Shown one piece after another: positions 7,113-16,171 of a stretch of DNA of 64,000 nucleotides. Positions within the stretch are counted from its first letter, which is position 1. Each line of letters begins with the position of its first letter. Under the pieces are notes generated by a model. It was given only the letters and a program-made list of their open reading frames with translations, did not search any database and was not told where the DNA came from. Both the position numbers and the translations under genes were made by a program. Source of the stretch: Pedobacter sp. ok626 (lineage in GTDB: Bacteria; Bacteroidota; Bacteroidia; Sphingobacteriales; Sphingobacteriaceae); the NCBI RefSeq assembly GCF_900100435.1, contig NZ_FNEX01000014.1:62001-126000 (forward strand). Reading direction: 5' to 3'.

Positions 7113-9431
7113 ATGCTAACAAACAATCTGGGCTACCCGCGTATTGGTAGTAAAAGAGAACTCAAAAAAGCCTGCGAGCAGTATTGGTCGGGCAATTCAA
7201 GTATTCAAAGTCTGGTGCAAACCGGGCGAGACATCCGTAAGCAGAACTGGGAGCTGCAAAAAGAGGCAGGTATAGACCTGATCCCTTCTAATGATTTTTC
7301 ATTTTATGATCAGGTATTAGATCTATCCCTTACTGTTGGGGCCATTCCCAAGCGTTACCATGAGGTAATCTTAAATAAAGGCAATTCAGAACTCGATCTT
7401 TATTTTGCAATGGCTAGAGGCTATCAAAAAGATGGACTAGACATCACAGCCATGGAAATGACCAAATGGTTTGATACCAATTATCATTATATCGTTCCCG
7501 AGTTTTTTAAAGACCAACAGTTTAAGCTGTTTTCAACTAAGCTGTTAGATGAATACCAGGAAGGTTTAAGATTAGGTGTTAAAACGAAGCCTGTAATTAT
7601 TGGTCCGGTTTCTTATTTGTTGCTGGGTAAGGAAAAAGAAGCTGGGTTTGATAGAATAGACCTGGTTAAGAACCTGTTGCCTGTTTATATTGAACTCCTT
7701 AAAAAGCTTGAAGAACAGCGCGTAGAGTGGTTGCAACTTGATGAACCCTTCCTTTCCCTGGATCTTACAGATAAAGATAAAGCAGCTTTTAAATACGTTT
7801 ATTCCGAGCTTAAAAAGCAGTTCCCTAAACTGAAAATATTATTGGCTACTTATTTTGGGGCCCTACAGGATAATACTGAGTTGGCAACTTCATTACCAGT
7901 TCATGCCTTGCATATTGACTTGGTTCGTAGTCCTGAGCAGCTGAAAACAGTATTAGAATTGGTTCCGGCCAAGATGAGTCTGTCTGTTGGTGTAGTTGAT
8001 GGAAGAAACATCTGGAAGAATGATTTCCAAAAGTCCCTCGTTTTAATTGAAGAAGCACTCGATAAAGTAGGGGATGACAGGTTAATAATTAGTCCATCAT
8101 GTTCACTGATTCATTCACCATGTGATTTAGATCTCGAAACGAATGAAATTACCTTAATTCCTGAAATTAAGGACTGGATGGCTTTTGCGAAACAAAAGGT
8201 AGATGAGGTAATAGTATTGAAGCAATTGGCCAATGAAGAAGCGATCGCTGATGCTAAACTGGTAGCTAACTTTGAGTCAAATGAGCGACGCAGGTCCTCT
8301 ACTTTGATTCATAATCCTATTGTAAAACAGCGGGTAACAAGTATTTCATCTACGGATGATCAAAGAACCAGTCAGTTTTCTACTCGTCAGGAATTGCAGG
8401 CTAAATCATTAAAACTACCGTTATTTCCAACTACAACAATTGGTTCGTTTCCACAAACGACTGAAGTGCGTAGTTGGAGGGCTAAATATAAAAAGGGCGA
8501 CTTAAGTCTGGCTGAATATGATGCACTAATAGAATCAGAGACTGCAGAAACGATCCGTTTTCAGGAAGATACAGGGATAGATGTATTGGTGCATGGCGAG
8601 TTTGAACGGAACGATATGGTTGAATATTTTGGGGAGCAGTTGGCTGGTTTTGCCTTCACTAAAAATGGTTGGGTGCAAAGTTATGGCAGCAGGTGTGTAA
8701 AGCCACCCGTAATTTATGGAGATGTATATCGCCCTGTGCCGATGACGGTAAGGTGGTCTGCTTACGCACAATCCTTAACTAATAAATGGGTGAAAGGAAT
8801 GCTTACAGGTCCTGTAACTATTTTACAATGGTCTTTTGTCCGTAATGATCAGCCACGATCAGCAACTTGTACACAAATTGCATTGGCCATTAGGGATGAG
8901 GTTGTTGACTTAGAAAGGGCGGGTATTAAGATTATTCAAATTGATGAACCCGCGATAAGGGAAGGATTGCCATTGCGTAAAGCCGATTGGCAGGATTATC
9001 TAGAATGGGCGGTACGTGCTTTCAGGATCTCCGCAAGTGGGGTGAAGGACGATACTCAAATCCATACGCACATGTGTTATTCGGAATTTAACGACATTAT
9101 CCAAAATATTGCAGATATGGATGCAGATGTGATTACGATTGAATGTTCGCGCTCGCAAATGGAATTATTAGATGCGTTTGCTGATTTTAAATATCCAAAT
9201 GAAATTGGACCAGGTGTGTATGATATTCATTCACCGCGTGTTCCAGCTCAGGAAGAAATGGTTTTTCTACTTAAAAAGGCTAAAAAAGTTATTCCTGCAA
9301 GTCAACTTTGGGTTAATCCAGACTGTGGTTTAAAGACCAGACATTGGGAGGAAACGAAAAAAGCTTTAACAGAAATGGTCGCTGCTGCAAAAGTACTGCG
9401 GGAATCTGTGGAAGAAGCTGTAACTTTGTAA
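7113..9431 (+). CDS. metE: Cobalamin-independent methionine synthase
   Basis: MetE (5-methyltetrahydropteroyltriglutamate-homocysteine methyltransferase) makes methionine in the cytoplasm without B12. At 772 residues it has the normal two-barrel length. The N-terminus (NNLGYPRIGSKRELKKACE) is typical. The zinc and homocysteine site is intact: H653 and C655 in HTHMCYSEF, E677 in TIECSRSQ, and C738 in NPDCGLKTR. It stands alone in its transcription unit: a cobalamin riboswitch with terminator lies upstream and a strong intrinsic terminator begins just after the stop. The organism therefore probably also has MetH or imports B12, but neither is in the window. Confidence 0.98.
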   Translation: MLTNNLGYPRIGSKRELKKACEQYWSGNSSIQSLVQTGRDIRKQNWELQKEAGIDLIPSNDFSFYDQVLDLSLTVGAIPKRYHEVILNKGNSELDLYFAMARGYQKDGLDITAMEMTKWFDTNYHYIVPEFFKDQQFKLFSTKLLDEYQEGLRLGVKTKPVIIGPVSYLLLGKEKEAGFDRIDLVKNLLPVYIELLKKLEEQRVEWLQLDEPFLSLDLTDKDKAAFKYVYSELKKQFPKLKILLATYFGALQDNTELATSLPVHALHIDLVRSPEQLKTVLELVPAKMSLSVGVVDGRNIWKNDFQKSLVLIEEALDKVGDDRLIISPSCSLIHSPCDLDLETNEITLIPEIKDWMAFAKQKVDEVIVLKQLANEEAIADAKLVANFESNERRRSSTLIHNPIVKQRVTSISSTDDQRTSQFSTRQELQAKSLKLPLFPTTTIGSFPQTTEVRSWRAKYKKGDLSLAEYDALIESETAETIRFQEDTGIDVLVHGEFERNDMVEYFGEQLAGFAFTKNGWVQSYGSRCVKPPVIYGDVYRPVPMTVRWSAYAQSLTNKWVKGMLTGPVTILQWSFVRNDQPRSATCTQIALAIRDEVVDLERAGIKIIQIDEPAIREGLPLRKADWQDYLEWAVRAFRISASGVKDDTQIHTHMCYSEFNDIIQNIADMDADVITIECSRSQMELLDAFADFKYPNEIGPGVYDIHSPRVPAQEEMVFLLKKAKKVIPASQLWVNPDCGLKTRHWEETKKALTEMVAAAKVLRESVEEAVTL

Positions 9432-9433
9432 AA

Positions 9434-9466
9434 AAAGAAAGGCAGGTGCCATGCCTGCCTTTCTTT
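9434..9466 (+). terminator. Intrinsic terminator after metE
   Basis: A perfect 13-bp stem (AAAGAAAGGCAGG at 9434-9446 with its complement at 9454-9466) closes a 7-base loop and ends in CTTT, with A-rich sequence on the 5' side, so it could work in both directions. It decides the start of the next gene, because the longest open frame would begin inside this hairpin. Confidence 0.9.
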
Positions 9467-9486
9467 ACAGAATTACGTACGCACAA

Positions 9487-10500
9487 ATGAGAATAAGGAA
9501 AAATGCGGTGATTACCGCGGTTGGAGGTTATGTTCCAGATACGGTTTTAAGTAACCATGACCTCGAAAAAATGGTGGATACCAATGACGATTGGATAGTT
9601 GCAAGGACAGGGATTAAAGAGAGAAGGATTGTAAACGACCCAAATATTGCTACTTCTGATATGGCCACTTATGCCTTGAAGAGATTAATGGAAGATGGAG
9701 ACGTGAATCCGGATGAAATTGATTGCGTAATCGTATCAACTTCTACACCTGATTATGTGATGGTAAGTACTGGAAGCATGGTATGCGAAAAAGCAGGTTT
9801 GAAAAATGCCTGGGGAATTGATACCAATGCTGCTTGCAGTGGCTTTTTATATGCTTTAACACTTGGTGCCAGTATGATTGAAAGCGGTCGCTGTAAAAAA
9901 GTGATTGTAATTGGTGCAGATAAGAACAGTGCAATTGTAAATTATACAGACCGTAATACTTGCATCCTTTTTGGTGACGGTGCCGGAGCTGTTTTATTGG
10001 AGCAAACAGAAGAGCCGGTAGGCTTAATGGATAGCTTTTTTAGAACTGATGGTTCAGGTAAAGAAAACCTGATCGTTACTGCTGGTGGATCTAAATACCC
10101 TGCATCTCAAGCTACGCTTGATGAGAAGCTACATTACGTGCGTCAGGATGGAAGAGTGGTGTTTAAAGCTGCTATTCAAGGTATGACGGATACGTGTAAT
10201 GAGGTTTTAAGATCAAATGATCTGGTAAGTTCTCAAATCGATCACTTGATTCCGCATCAGGCTAATTTAAGGATCATACAATCGGTAGGTGACTATCTGG
10301 GTTTATCTTCAGAGCAGGTTAAAGTAAACATCGACCGTTATGGTAATACAACCGCTGCAACCATTCCTTTGTGTTTATGGGACTTTAAAGATGATTTTAA
10401 ATACGGCGATAAGATGATATTGACTGCGTTCGGCGCCGGGTTCTCCTGGGGGGCAACGTACTTGAAGTGGGGTAAACTTCGCCAGCCTAAAAAAGACTAA
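9487..10500 (+). CDS. fabH: Beta-ketoacyl-ACP synthase III family protein
   Basis: FabH-type thiolase-fold enzymes condense an acyl-CoA starter with malonyl-ACP to begin fatty acid synthesis. I start the gene at ATG 9487 (337 aa, MRIRKNAVITAVGGYVPD) because the longer frame starts at 9451 inside the metE terminator. The Cys-His-Asn triad is complete: C117 in NAACSGFLYAL, H257 in LIPHQANLRI, N287 in DRYGNTTAA. The C-terminal GAGFSWGATYLKW is typical. A thioesterase gene begins on the base after the stop. Bacteroidota often carry several FabH copies, so whether this is the housekeeping copy or one with a specialised starter cannot be said. Confidence 0.9.
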   Translation: MRIRKNAVITAVGGYVPDTVLSNHDLEKMVDTNDDWIVARTGIKERRIVNDPNIATSDMATYALKRLMEDGDVNPDEIDCVIVSTSTPDYVMVSTGSMVCEKAGLKNAWGIDTNAACSGFLYALTLGASMIESGRCKKVIVIGADKNSAIVNYTDRNTCILFGDGAGAVLLEQTEEPVGLMDSFFRTDGSGKENLIVTAGGSKYPASQATLDEKLHYVRQDGRVVFKAAIQGMTDTCNEVLRSNDLVSSQIDHLIPHQANLRIIQSVGDYLGLSSEQVKVNIDRYGNTTAATIPLCLWDFKDDFKYGDKMILTAFGAGFSWGATYLKWGKLRQPKKD

Positions 10501-10887
10501 ATGACATTAGAAGATAAAATTGACGCATCGGAAACACGAATTTTTAAAGCTGTATTTCCGAATACGACAAATCATTACGACACCTTGTTTGGTGGAACTG
10601 CCATGCATATGATGGACGAAGTCGCTTTTATTACAGCTACTCGTTTTAGCAGGCAGCGAATGGTTACTGTAAGTAGTGACCGTATTGACTTTAATAAACC
10701 AATTCCTGCTGGTACTATTGTGGAACTGATAGGAAGGGTAAGCCATATTGGTAATACCAGCTTAAAAGTGAAGGTAGAGATCTATATTGAGCAAATGTAT
10801 TCTGACACCAGGGAGAAGGCTGTAACAGGCGAGTTCTCTTTTGTAGCGATTGATGAAAATAAAAAGCCAACTTCCATTCTTAAATAG
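10501..10887 (+). CDS. Hotdog-fold acyl-CoA thioesterase (YciA/BACH-like)
   Basis: This is a cytoplasmic 128-residue hotdog thioesterase that hydrolyses acyl-CoA. The signature FPNTTNHYDTLFGGTAMHMM (residues 20-39) contains the N and the D/E-type catalytic region, followed by MDEVAFITATRFSRQ and DRIDFNKPIPAGTIVELIG. It begins immediately after the fabH stop codon (zero spacing), so the pair is almost certainly co-transcribed and translationally coupled. That suggests a role in acyl-CoA trimming linked to the neighbouring condensing enzyme. The substrate chain length is not readable. Confidence 0.88.
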   Translation: MTLEDKIDASETRIFKAVFPNTTNHYDTLFGGTAMHMMDEVAFITATRFSRQRMVTVSSDRIDFNKPIPAGTIVELIGRVSHIGNTSLKVKVEIYIEQMYSDTREKAVTGEFSFVAIDENKKPTSILK

Positions 10888-10899
10888 AAGCGCAATCCA

Positions 10900-10907
10900 T
10901 ACATTTG
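10900..10907 (+). promoter_or_regulatory. Putative -7 element (TACATTTG) for the HCNGKC small protein
   Basis: TACATTTG matches the Bacteroidota -7 consensus TAnnTTTG exactly and ends 7 bases before the ATG at 10915, which implies a transcript with almost no leader. No clear -33 TTTG is seen. Confidence 0.4.
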
Positions 10908-10914
10908 CCTCGAA

Positions 10915-11286
10915 ATGCTATTGAAACCAATTTCTGTATTGTTGCTTTTTAGCTTATTGAGTACAAACTTTGCAAACTTGTTTGTTTTTGCAGGGTTTGA
11001 ACTCAATCGGAAGTATATTGCTGCAGAACTTTGTATCAATAAGAATAAACCTGAGCTGCATTGTAATGGTAAGTGTTTCCTGATGAAAAAGCTAAAGCAA
11101 GCTCAGGATAAGGAACAAAAACAGGAGCGTCAAGCTCAAAAAACACAAATTCAAGATGCTGTAGTAGTAACACAACAGGTCTTTAAACAGTACGCTTTAG
11201 CGGAATCAAAACTTCATATCCCTGCTTCTATGGGGATGCCGCAAAGCATTAAGAATTCTATATTTCACCCGCCACAGACAAATTAA
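10915..11286 (+). CDS. Small secreted HCNGKC protein upstream of a TonB receptor
   Basis: The family has no name known to me. The 123-residue product has an N-terminal hydrophobic segment (residues 5-24), a short mature part with ELCINKNKPELHCNGKCFLM (Cys40ish, then H-C-N-G-K-C) and a long Lys/Gln-rich charged helix (MKKLKQAQDKEQKQERQAQK). The three Cys with a His look like a metal or redox site. It lies on the same strand as, and about 190 bases ahead of, a TonB-dependent receptor and an SCO-family copper protein gene. A role in metal (copper) handling is therefore inferred from context only. Confidence 0.6.
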   Translation: MLLKPISVLLLFSLLSTNFANLFVFAGFELNRKYIAAELCINKNKPELHCNGKCFLMKKLKQAQDKEQKQERQAQKTQIQDAVVVTQQVFKQYALAESKLHIPASMGMPQSIKNSIFHPPQTN

Positions 11287-11289
11287 CTG

Positions 11290-11356
11290 TTCTCTTCGAA
11301 GACTGCATTACTTGTCGCTGAAGAAGCTCCAAGAACGCTGAGGTCTTCTCTGAGAA
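11290..11356 (+). other. Imperfect stem-loop in the leader of the TonB receptor
   Basis: TTCTC and GAAGAC (11290-11303) can pair with GTCTTC and GAGAA (11343-11356) across a 3-base mismatch, enclosing about 39 bases. No T-run follows, so it is not a standard terminator. The rest of 11287-11474 shows no gene. Confidence 0.25.
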
Positions 11357-11474
11357 AGTAAATTTGTAACCAAATCGCATAGCAATACGGCTATTTAAGG
11401 CTGTTTTATGGCTTTCGTATAGCTGTTTGTGTAGGCGGTTAATTCCTTTTTTTAGAATTCTTATTAATAATTTA

Positions 11475-13775
11475 ATGAGCCCATACAGATATTTTATCTT
11501 ATCTATTGGCTTGCTGTTCTGTTTTTTACAGAGCCAGGCCCAAACACAGGCTATAAAAGGCCATATTTATGACTCTCAAACCCGTGCACCCTTGGCGGGT
11601 GTAATGATCTTTAACGATTTGAAAGAACAACTTACAAAATCCGATGCGAATGGCTATTTTGTGATTAATGGTTATCAGGAGTTTATACAAGCTGTTTTAG
11701 TGGGATATAAAACACAAAATATAAAAATAAAACCAGAAGATGGTGACCTCAATGTGCAGTTAGATGCAGATGGGGTTAGTTTAAACGAAGTTAGGGTAGC
11801 AGGGTATAATAGCAACAAAACCAGTAAGGAAACTGCAGGTGCGATTGCCTTGATTACAGCTAAGGATATCAACCGGGGTAGTGCAGTTTCGTTTCAATCT
11901 GCGCTAAATGCAATACCAGGGGTTCGCATGGAGCAAAGTACGCTATCTGAAGCTCGCATTTCCATTAGAGGTAATGGTGTTAGAGCATCCTATGGTATCC
12001 GGAATGTTAAGATTTATGTAAACGAAATCCCTGTTACAGAGGCTGATGGTACTACCAGGATTGAGGCATTGGATGTGAATAGCATTGGCCGTGCCGAAGT
12101 GATAAAGGGGCCCGCTTCAAGTATTTATGGCGCAGGTACTGGCGGGGTAATTAACTTCCAACTGCAGCGTTCACCATATCAGGAACAAAGTTTAGAGGCT
12201 TCAGGATTGATAGGGGCTAATGGTTTACACCGTTTGGCAACGACCTATCGTAGTGGTGGGGATAAGTTGAATAGTTACGTTTCCTATGGATGGCAGGAAT
12301 ATGATGGTTATAGGGAACACAGCAATGATATGCGTAGGTTTCTGACCGGAAACTTCCAGCTTTTTCCAAGTGATAAGCGTATTATTACCTTGCTGGTTAA
12401 TAGGACTACGCAGCACTCACAGATCCCGGGCTCACTTACGGCAGATCAGGTAGCTGCAAATCCATTACAGGCCAATGCGACTAATCTGGATAAAGCAGCC
12501 GGTAGGTATCAAACCTGGACAAGAATAGGATTAGGCCAGCAGTATCGTTTTAACGATCTGTTTTCAAATACAACAAGCGTTTTTACTTACTTCTATGATT
12601 TGAATCATCCACTTCCTTATGCTTATATCCGTAACTTTTATCAAAGTTATGGTGGCCGTACGCGGTTTTCTTATGATCCGGGTTTTAGTGTTTTTCCTAC
12701 CCGTTTTACAGTTGGAGCAGAATTTAATGAAGGATTAACCAAGGGGACACAGTACGTAAATAATAAAGGCGTGGAAGGTGCCATTAATTCGAATGTTGAC
12801 TATCAGAACACTCAATATTCATTATTCTATCAATCTGAAACAGCTTTAACCAGTCAAACTACTTTGACGTTGGGCTTAAGTTATAACAGTTTGAAGTATG
12901 ATGTGAATGACTATTTAAAACAGAACCAAAGTGGTGTTAAAAAGTTCAATCCACAGGCAACTCCCCGTATTGCATTGAGCCATACATTTAGTTCTGCGCT
13001 AAGTCTGCATGCCAGTGTAAGTTCGGGCTTCTCTCCACCATCAAGTTCAGAGATTAAGAATGTAGATGGTTCGATTAATCCGAGATTACAGGCCGAAAAG
13101 GGCATAAACTATGAGCTAAACGCTAAAGGGAATTTGTTGAAGTCTCGTTTTGAATATGATCTTGCCTTATTTAAAATGGACATGAAAGGTGAGTTAATCG
13201 GGCAGTCTATACAGCAAGGGATTACAATTTATAACAATGCTGGAAAAACTAGCCACAATGGTGTTGAGTTAGCTTTGTCTTATCAGCTATTAAAGCCGGA
13301 GGATCAAAATGAGGTATTGAGCTTGCGACCGTTTGTTGCTGTTACTTATTCTGATTTCAAGTTTAAGGATTATAAAACGCTGAATGCACAAAATGACGTT
13401 ACCGCTAACTATGATGGAAATAAGTTAACAGGTATTGCTCCCTGGGTATTTAATGCGGGAATTGATTTAGAAACGAAAATGGGATTGTACTTTTATGGAA
13501 GCTATTACTATACTGATCGTTTGCCTTTAAATGATGCCAATTCAGCCTACAATCCTTCTTATCAGGTGGCAAATGCAAAAATTGGCTATAAGAAGCAAAT
13601 CCTTAAATGTTTGGAAACAAATGTATACGCAGGTTTGGATAACATCCTGAACAAGAGCTATAGTTCCATAGTTTCCTTAAATGCTGTAGGATTTGGTGGC
13701 GCAGCGCCTGCTTATTTTAATCCATCACCTAAAAGAAATGGTTATGGTGGTTTAAATGTTAAATATTTATTTTAA
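11475..13775 (+). CDS. TonB-dependent receptor with carboxypeptidase-like N-terminal domain
   Basis: This outer-membrane active transporter has 766 residues from ATG 11475. That start was chosen because it gives a clean signal peptide MSPYRYFILSIGLLFCFLQS ending in QAQ; the longer frame uses a TTG. Order: CarboxypepD-reg-like domain (IKGHIYDSQTRAPLAGVMIF), plug (ALNAIPGVRMEQ, IRGNGVRASYG, VIKGPASSIYGAGTGGVINF) and a 22-strand-type barrel ending in NVKYLF. It is closer to FhuA/CopA-type receptors than to SusC and has no SusD partner. The downstream genes (sialidase-like Met/His-rich lipoprotein, small lipoprotein, SCO) suggest copper or a metal complex as cargo; this is inference. Its stop overlaps the next ATG by one base. 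Confidence 0.88.
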   Translation: MSPYRYFILSIGLLFCFLQSQAQTQAIKGHIYDSQTRAPLAGVMIFNDLKEQLTKSDANGYFVINGYQEFIQAVLVGYKTQNIKIKPEDGDLNVQLDADGVSLNEVRVAGYNSNKTSKETAGAIALITAKDINRGSAVSFQSALNAIPGVRMEQSTLSEARISIRGNGVRASYGIRNVKIYVNEIPVTEADGTTRIEALDVNSIGRAEVIKGPASSIYGAGTGGVINFQLQRSPYQEQSLEASGLIGANGLHRLATTYRSGGDKLNSYVSYGWQEYDGYREHSNDMRRFLTGNFQLFPSDKRIITLLVNRTTQHSQIPGSLTADQVAANPLQANATNLDKAAGRYQTWTRIGLGQQYRFNDLFSNTTSVFTYFYDLNHPLPYAYIRNFYQSYGGRTRFSYDPGFSVFPTRFTVGAEFNEGLTKGTQYVNNKGVEGAINSNVDYQNTQYSLFYQSETALTSQTTLTLGLSYNSLKYDVNDYLKQNQSGVKKFNPQATPRIALSHTFSSALSLHASVSSGFSPPSSSEIKNVDGSINPRLQAEKGINYELNAKGNLLKSRFEYDLALFKMDMKGELIGQSIQQGITIYNNAGKTSHNGVELALSYQLLKPEDQNEVLSLRPFVAVTYSDFKFKDYKTLNAQNDVTANYDGNKLTGIAPWVFNAGIDLETKMGLYFYGSYYYTDRLPLNDANSAYNPSYQVANAKIGYKKQILKCLETNVYAGLDNILNKSYSSIVSLNAVGFGGAAPAYFNPSPKRNGYGGLNVKYLF

Positions 13776-15055
13776 TGAACATGAACAAGAAAATATATTT
13801 TTCTTTGGTCATCGTCACCCTATTACTGGCTGCTTGCAAAAGCAAGCCAGTAATTGATGAGGCTAAAGTGCTAAATACAGCTGGAATTGCGGCTGTTGGA
13901 CCTTATTTTACAGTAGATCATAAAGGGAATTCTGTTTTGTGCTGGTCTGAACAGGATGGAAAAGATTCCTTGTATCGATTGAAATATGCTGTATATGATC
14001 AGCAGAAAAATGAATTTGGTAAGGCCGTGACTGTACCCAGTTCTGTTGGCTGTGGTGTTTCTGCGGAGAGTATGGCTAAGATCGCTTTTAAAGACGATGG
14101 GACGGTGGTGGCCATTTTTGCTAAGAGATTTCCTACAGAAAAGAACCCTTATGCCGGTGCAATTTATTATAGTATGTCAGAAAATGAGGGTAAAAGCTGG
14201 TCGGATGCTAAGTTTTTACATTCAGATACCAGTCATACTTATGGACGTAGCTTTTTTGATGTTACCAAATTGAAAGATGGTGAACTGGCTGCGGTTTGGT
14301 TGGATGGGCGTTTTGGCAAGTCAATTAGAGGTTCAGCTTTGTTTTTTAATCGGACAGAAAAAGGAAAAGGTTTTGTCACAGATAGTTGTTTGGATAAAGG
14401 GACTTGCGAATGTTGCCGGACAGATCTTTTGAGCGATAAAAACGGGAATTTGCATCTGGCTTATCGGAGTATCATATTTCCAAATGCACTTTCAGGTAAA
14501 CAGGTGCGGGATATGGTTTATAAATTATCCAAAGACAACGGGCAAACGTTTACACCTGCAAAGCTGATCAGTAATGATAACTGGGAAATTGAAGGTTGTC
14601 CGCATTCAGGTCCCTCGCTTGCTGTAGCTAATCATACGCTTCGGGCGGTTTGGTTCACAGCAGGGGGGAGTTCGAGTTTGTATGGTACGTCAGCTGTGGA
14701 TTCCGGTTTTCGTCAAAGGAATTTAATTACAGCATCTGGTAGACACCCTCAAATGGTGGCTTTAACAGATGGCAAAACAGCTATGGTTTGTGAAGAAGTG
14801 GAAGAGATGGAGCACGAAACAATGAAGATGGATCACTCAAAAGGTGGAATGATGAAGCATGGGCCGGCTGGCATGTCTAAGATTATTTTAAGAATTTTGA
14901 AGGATGAGATCCCAGAGAAAACAATAGCCCTAACTGATGGGATGCAAGCAGATAATCATGCTGTTCTAACGACTGTTAACAATGGTTTATTGGTAGCTTG
15001 GGTGAGAGAAGGGGCAAAAGGATCAGCAATATATTACGCTGGTTTAAAGCAGTAA
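13775..15055 (+). CDS. Sialidase-like (Asp-box beta-propeller) lipoprotein with Met/His-rich insert
   Basis: This is an exported lipoprotein (lipobox LLAAC, Cys21) of 426 residues with a sialidase/BNR-like propeller. Asp-box motifs are seen as SENEGKSWSD and SKDNGQTFTP. A CECCRTD cluster (near residue 210) and a Met/His-rich loop at residues 345-367 (MEHETMKMDHSKGG followed by MMKHGP) resemble metal-binding stretches of periplasmic copper proteins. The sialidase catalytic Arg triad and Tyr were not established, so glycosidase activity should not be assumed. The ATG overlaps the TonB receptor stop, and an SCO protein is encoded two genes on. I infer a structural or metal-binding propeller serving the receptor. 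An alternative start at 13781 is equally possible. Confidence 0.75.
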   Translation: MNMNKKIYFSLVIVTLLLAACKSKPVIDEAKVLNTAGIAAVGPYFTVDHKGNSVLCWSEQDGKDSLYRLKYAVYDQQKNEFGKAVTVPSSVGCGVSAESMAKIAFKDDGTVVAIFAKRFPTEKNPYAGAIYYSMSENEGKSWSDAKFLHSDTSHTYGRSFFDVTKLKDGELAAVWLDGRFGKSIRGSALFFNRTEKGKGFVTDSCLDKGTCECCRTDLLSDKNGNLHLAYRSIIFPNALSGKQVRDMVYKLSKDNGQTFTPAKLISNDNWEIEGCPHSGPSLAVANHTLRAVWFTAGGSSSLYGTSAVDSGFRQRNLITASGRHPQMVALTDGKTAMVCEEVEEMEHETMKMDHSKGGMMKHGPAGMSKIILRILKDEIPEKTIALTDGMQADNHAVLTTVNNGLLVAWVREGAKGSAIYYAGLKQ

Positions 15056-15098
15056 TAAAAATATTAATAATACTTATCATTTAATTAAAAAAACAAAG

Positions 15099-15533
15099 AT
15101 GAAGAAATCAATTGGAGCACTGCTTATCGCTATTGGAGCAATAGCCTGCACTCAAAAGGGAGATTATAAGATGGTGCGTGATGATGTAATGAAATTTCAC
15201 GATGTGGTGATGGCAGATCATAGTAAAATCGTAAATAATCAGATGGCATTGGATACTTTAATGAAAGACATTAAAGGCCTTAAAACTAAGTTTCCTGAGT
15301 TGGATACCTTAAAAGAGAAATCAGAAATCACCGCCTTACTGAGTAAACTGACTCAAGCAGAAGATAGCATGAACGATTGGATGCATAAGTTTGAGCCTGA
15401 TGTAACGGGTAAATCAAATGACGATGCCATAAAGTACTTTGAATCAGAAAAAGCCAAAATAGCGGCCATTGATAGTATTTATAAAACGGAGATCAAATTG
15501 TCGGATGAATATTTAAGTAAATTCAAGAAATAA
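15099..15533 (+). CDS. Small helical lipoprotein of unknown function in the SCO/TonB locus
   Basis: I do not recognise a named domain. The 144-residue product has a lipoprotein signal (lipobox AIAC, Cys17) and a mainly alpha-helical mature part with repeated His and Met in its first third (MKFHDVVMADHSKIVNNQM), then DWMHKFEPDVTGKSNDDAIK and a charged helical tail. The stop codon overlaps the ATG of the SCO gene by one base, so expression is coupled. The His/Met content together with the SCO partner suggests a periplasmic metal-handling or scaffold role, but this is inference. Confidence 0.7.
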   Translation: MKKSIGALLIAIGAIACTQKGDYKMVRDDVMKFHDVVMADHSKIVNNQMALDTLMKDIKGLKTKFPELDTLKEKSEITALLSKLTQAEDSMNDWMHKFEPDVTGKSNDDAIKYFESEKAKIAAIDSIYKTEIKLSDEYLSKFKK

Positions 15534-16171
15534 TGATTAGACCTGGGGCATATTTAATGCTATTGAGTTTGTTTTTATTTAGTTGTAAGGATAAGCCAAA
15601 AGGTTTGCCTTTCTTGCAACTGGAAACGACGGAAAAGATAGTTGATGGTAAAACTGTAATTGACTCTGCATTTAGAACCATACCGGCTTTTAAACTATTA
15701 AATCAGGATAGTGCGGTAGTTACTGAGAAGAATTTTGACGGAACTATTTATGTAGCTGATTTCTTCTTTACCTCCTGTCCAACTATTTGTCCGGTGATGC
15801 ACCGTAATCTGTTAAAGGTATATCAGAAATATAAAGGCAATCCGGAAGTTAAACTAGCTTCTCATACGATTGATGTTAAGTATGATACTCCTTCAACAAT
15901 GAAGGCTTATGCTACAAAGTTAGGTGTTGAAGGTACACAATGGGAATACTTGTGGGGTAGCAGGGATGAAATTTATGCTTTGGCTGAACGTAATTATTTG
16001 GTCGCTGCTCAGGAAGATAAAAATGCACCTGGTGGATTTGTTCATCAGGGTTATTTAGTGCTTGTTGATAAAGAAAAGCGTATCAGAGGAGCCTATGATG
16101 GTACACAGGATAAAGAAGTAGCTCAATTAATGAGTGATATGGATGTTTTATTGAAAGAATATAAGAAATAA
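15533..16171 (+). CDS. SCO1/SenC family copper protein (lipoprotein)
   Basis: SCO proteins are membrane-anchored thioredoxin-fold copper chaperones or thiol oxidoreductases, best known for building the CuA site of cytochrome oxidase. The 212-residue product has a lipoprotein signal (lipobox LFSC), and the copper site is complete: C82 and C86 in TSCPTICPVMH and H171 in FVHQGYLVLVD. The ATG overlaps the stop of the preceding lipoprotein gene. Its place at the end of a TonB receptor operon, rather than beside an oxidase, suggests it handles copper brought in by that receptor. The family assignment is firm; the partner is inferred. Confidence 0.9.
   Translation: MIRPGAYLMLLSLFLFSCKDKPKGLPFLQLETTEKIVDGKTVIDSAFRTIPAFKLLNQDSAVVTEKNFDGTIYVADFFFTSCPTICPVMHRNLLKVYQKYKGNPEVKLASHTIDVKYDTPSTMKAYATKLGVEGTQWEYLWGSRDEIYALAERNYLVAAQEDKNAPGGFVHQGYLVLVDKEKRIRGAYDGTQDKEVAQLMSDMDVLLKEYKK

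Noticed and set aside
9451..9486. Longer N-terminus for the FabH-type protein
   Set aside because: The ATG at 9451 lies inside the metE terminator hairpin, and the extension has no similarity to FabH N-termini.
14046..14273. Plus-strand open frame of 75 codons inside the sialidase-like gene
   Set aside because: It is a +1-shifted shadow; the main frame is uninterrupted and has Asp-box motifs throughout.
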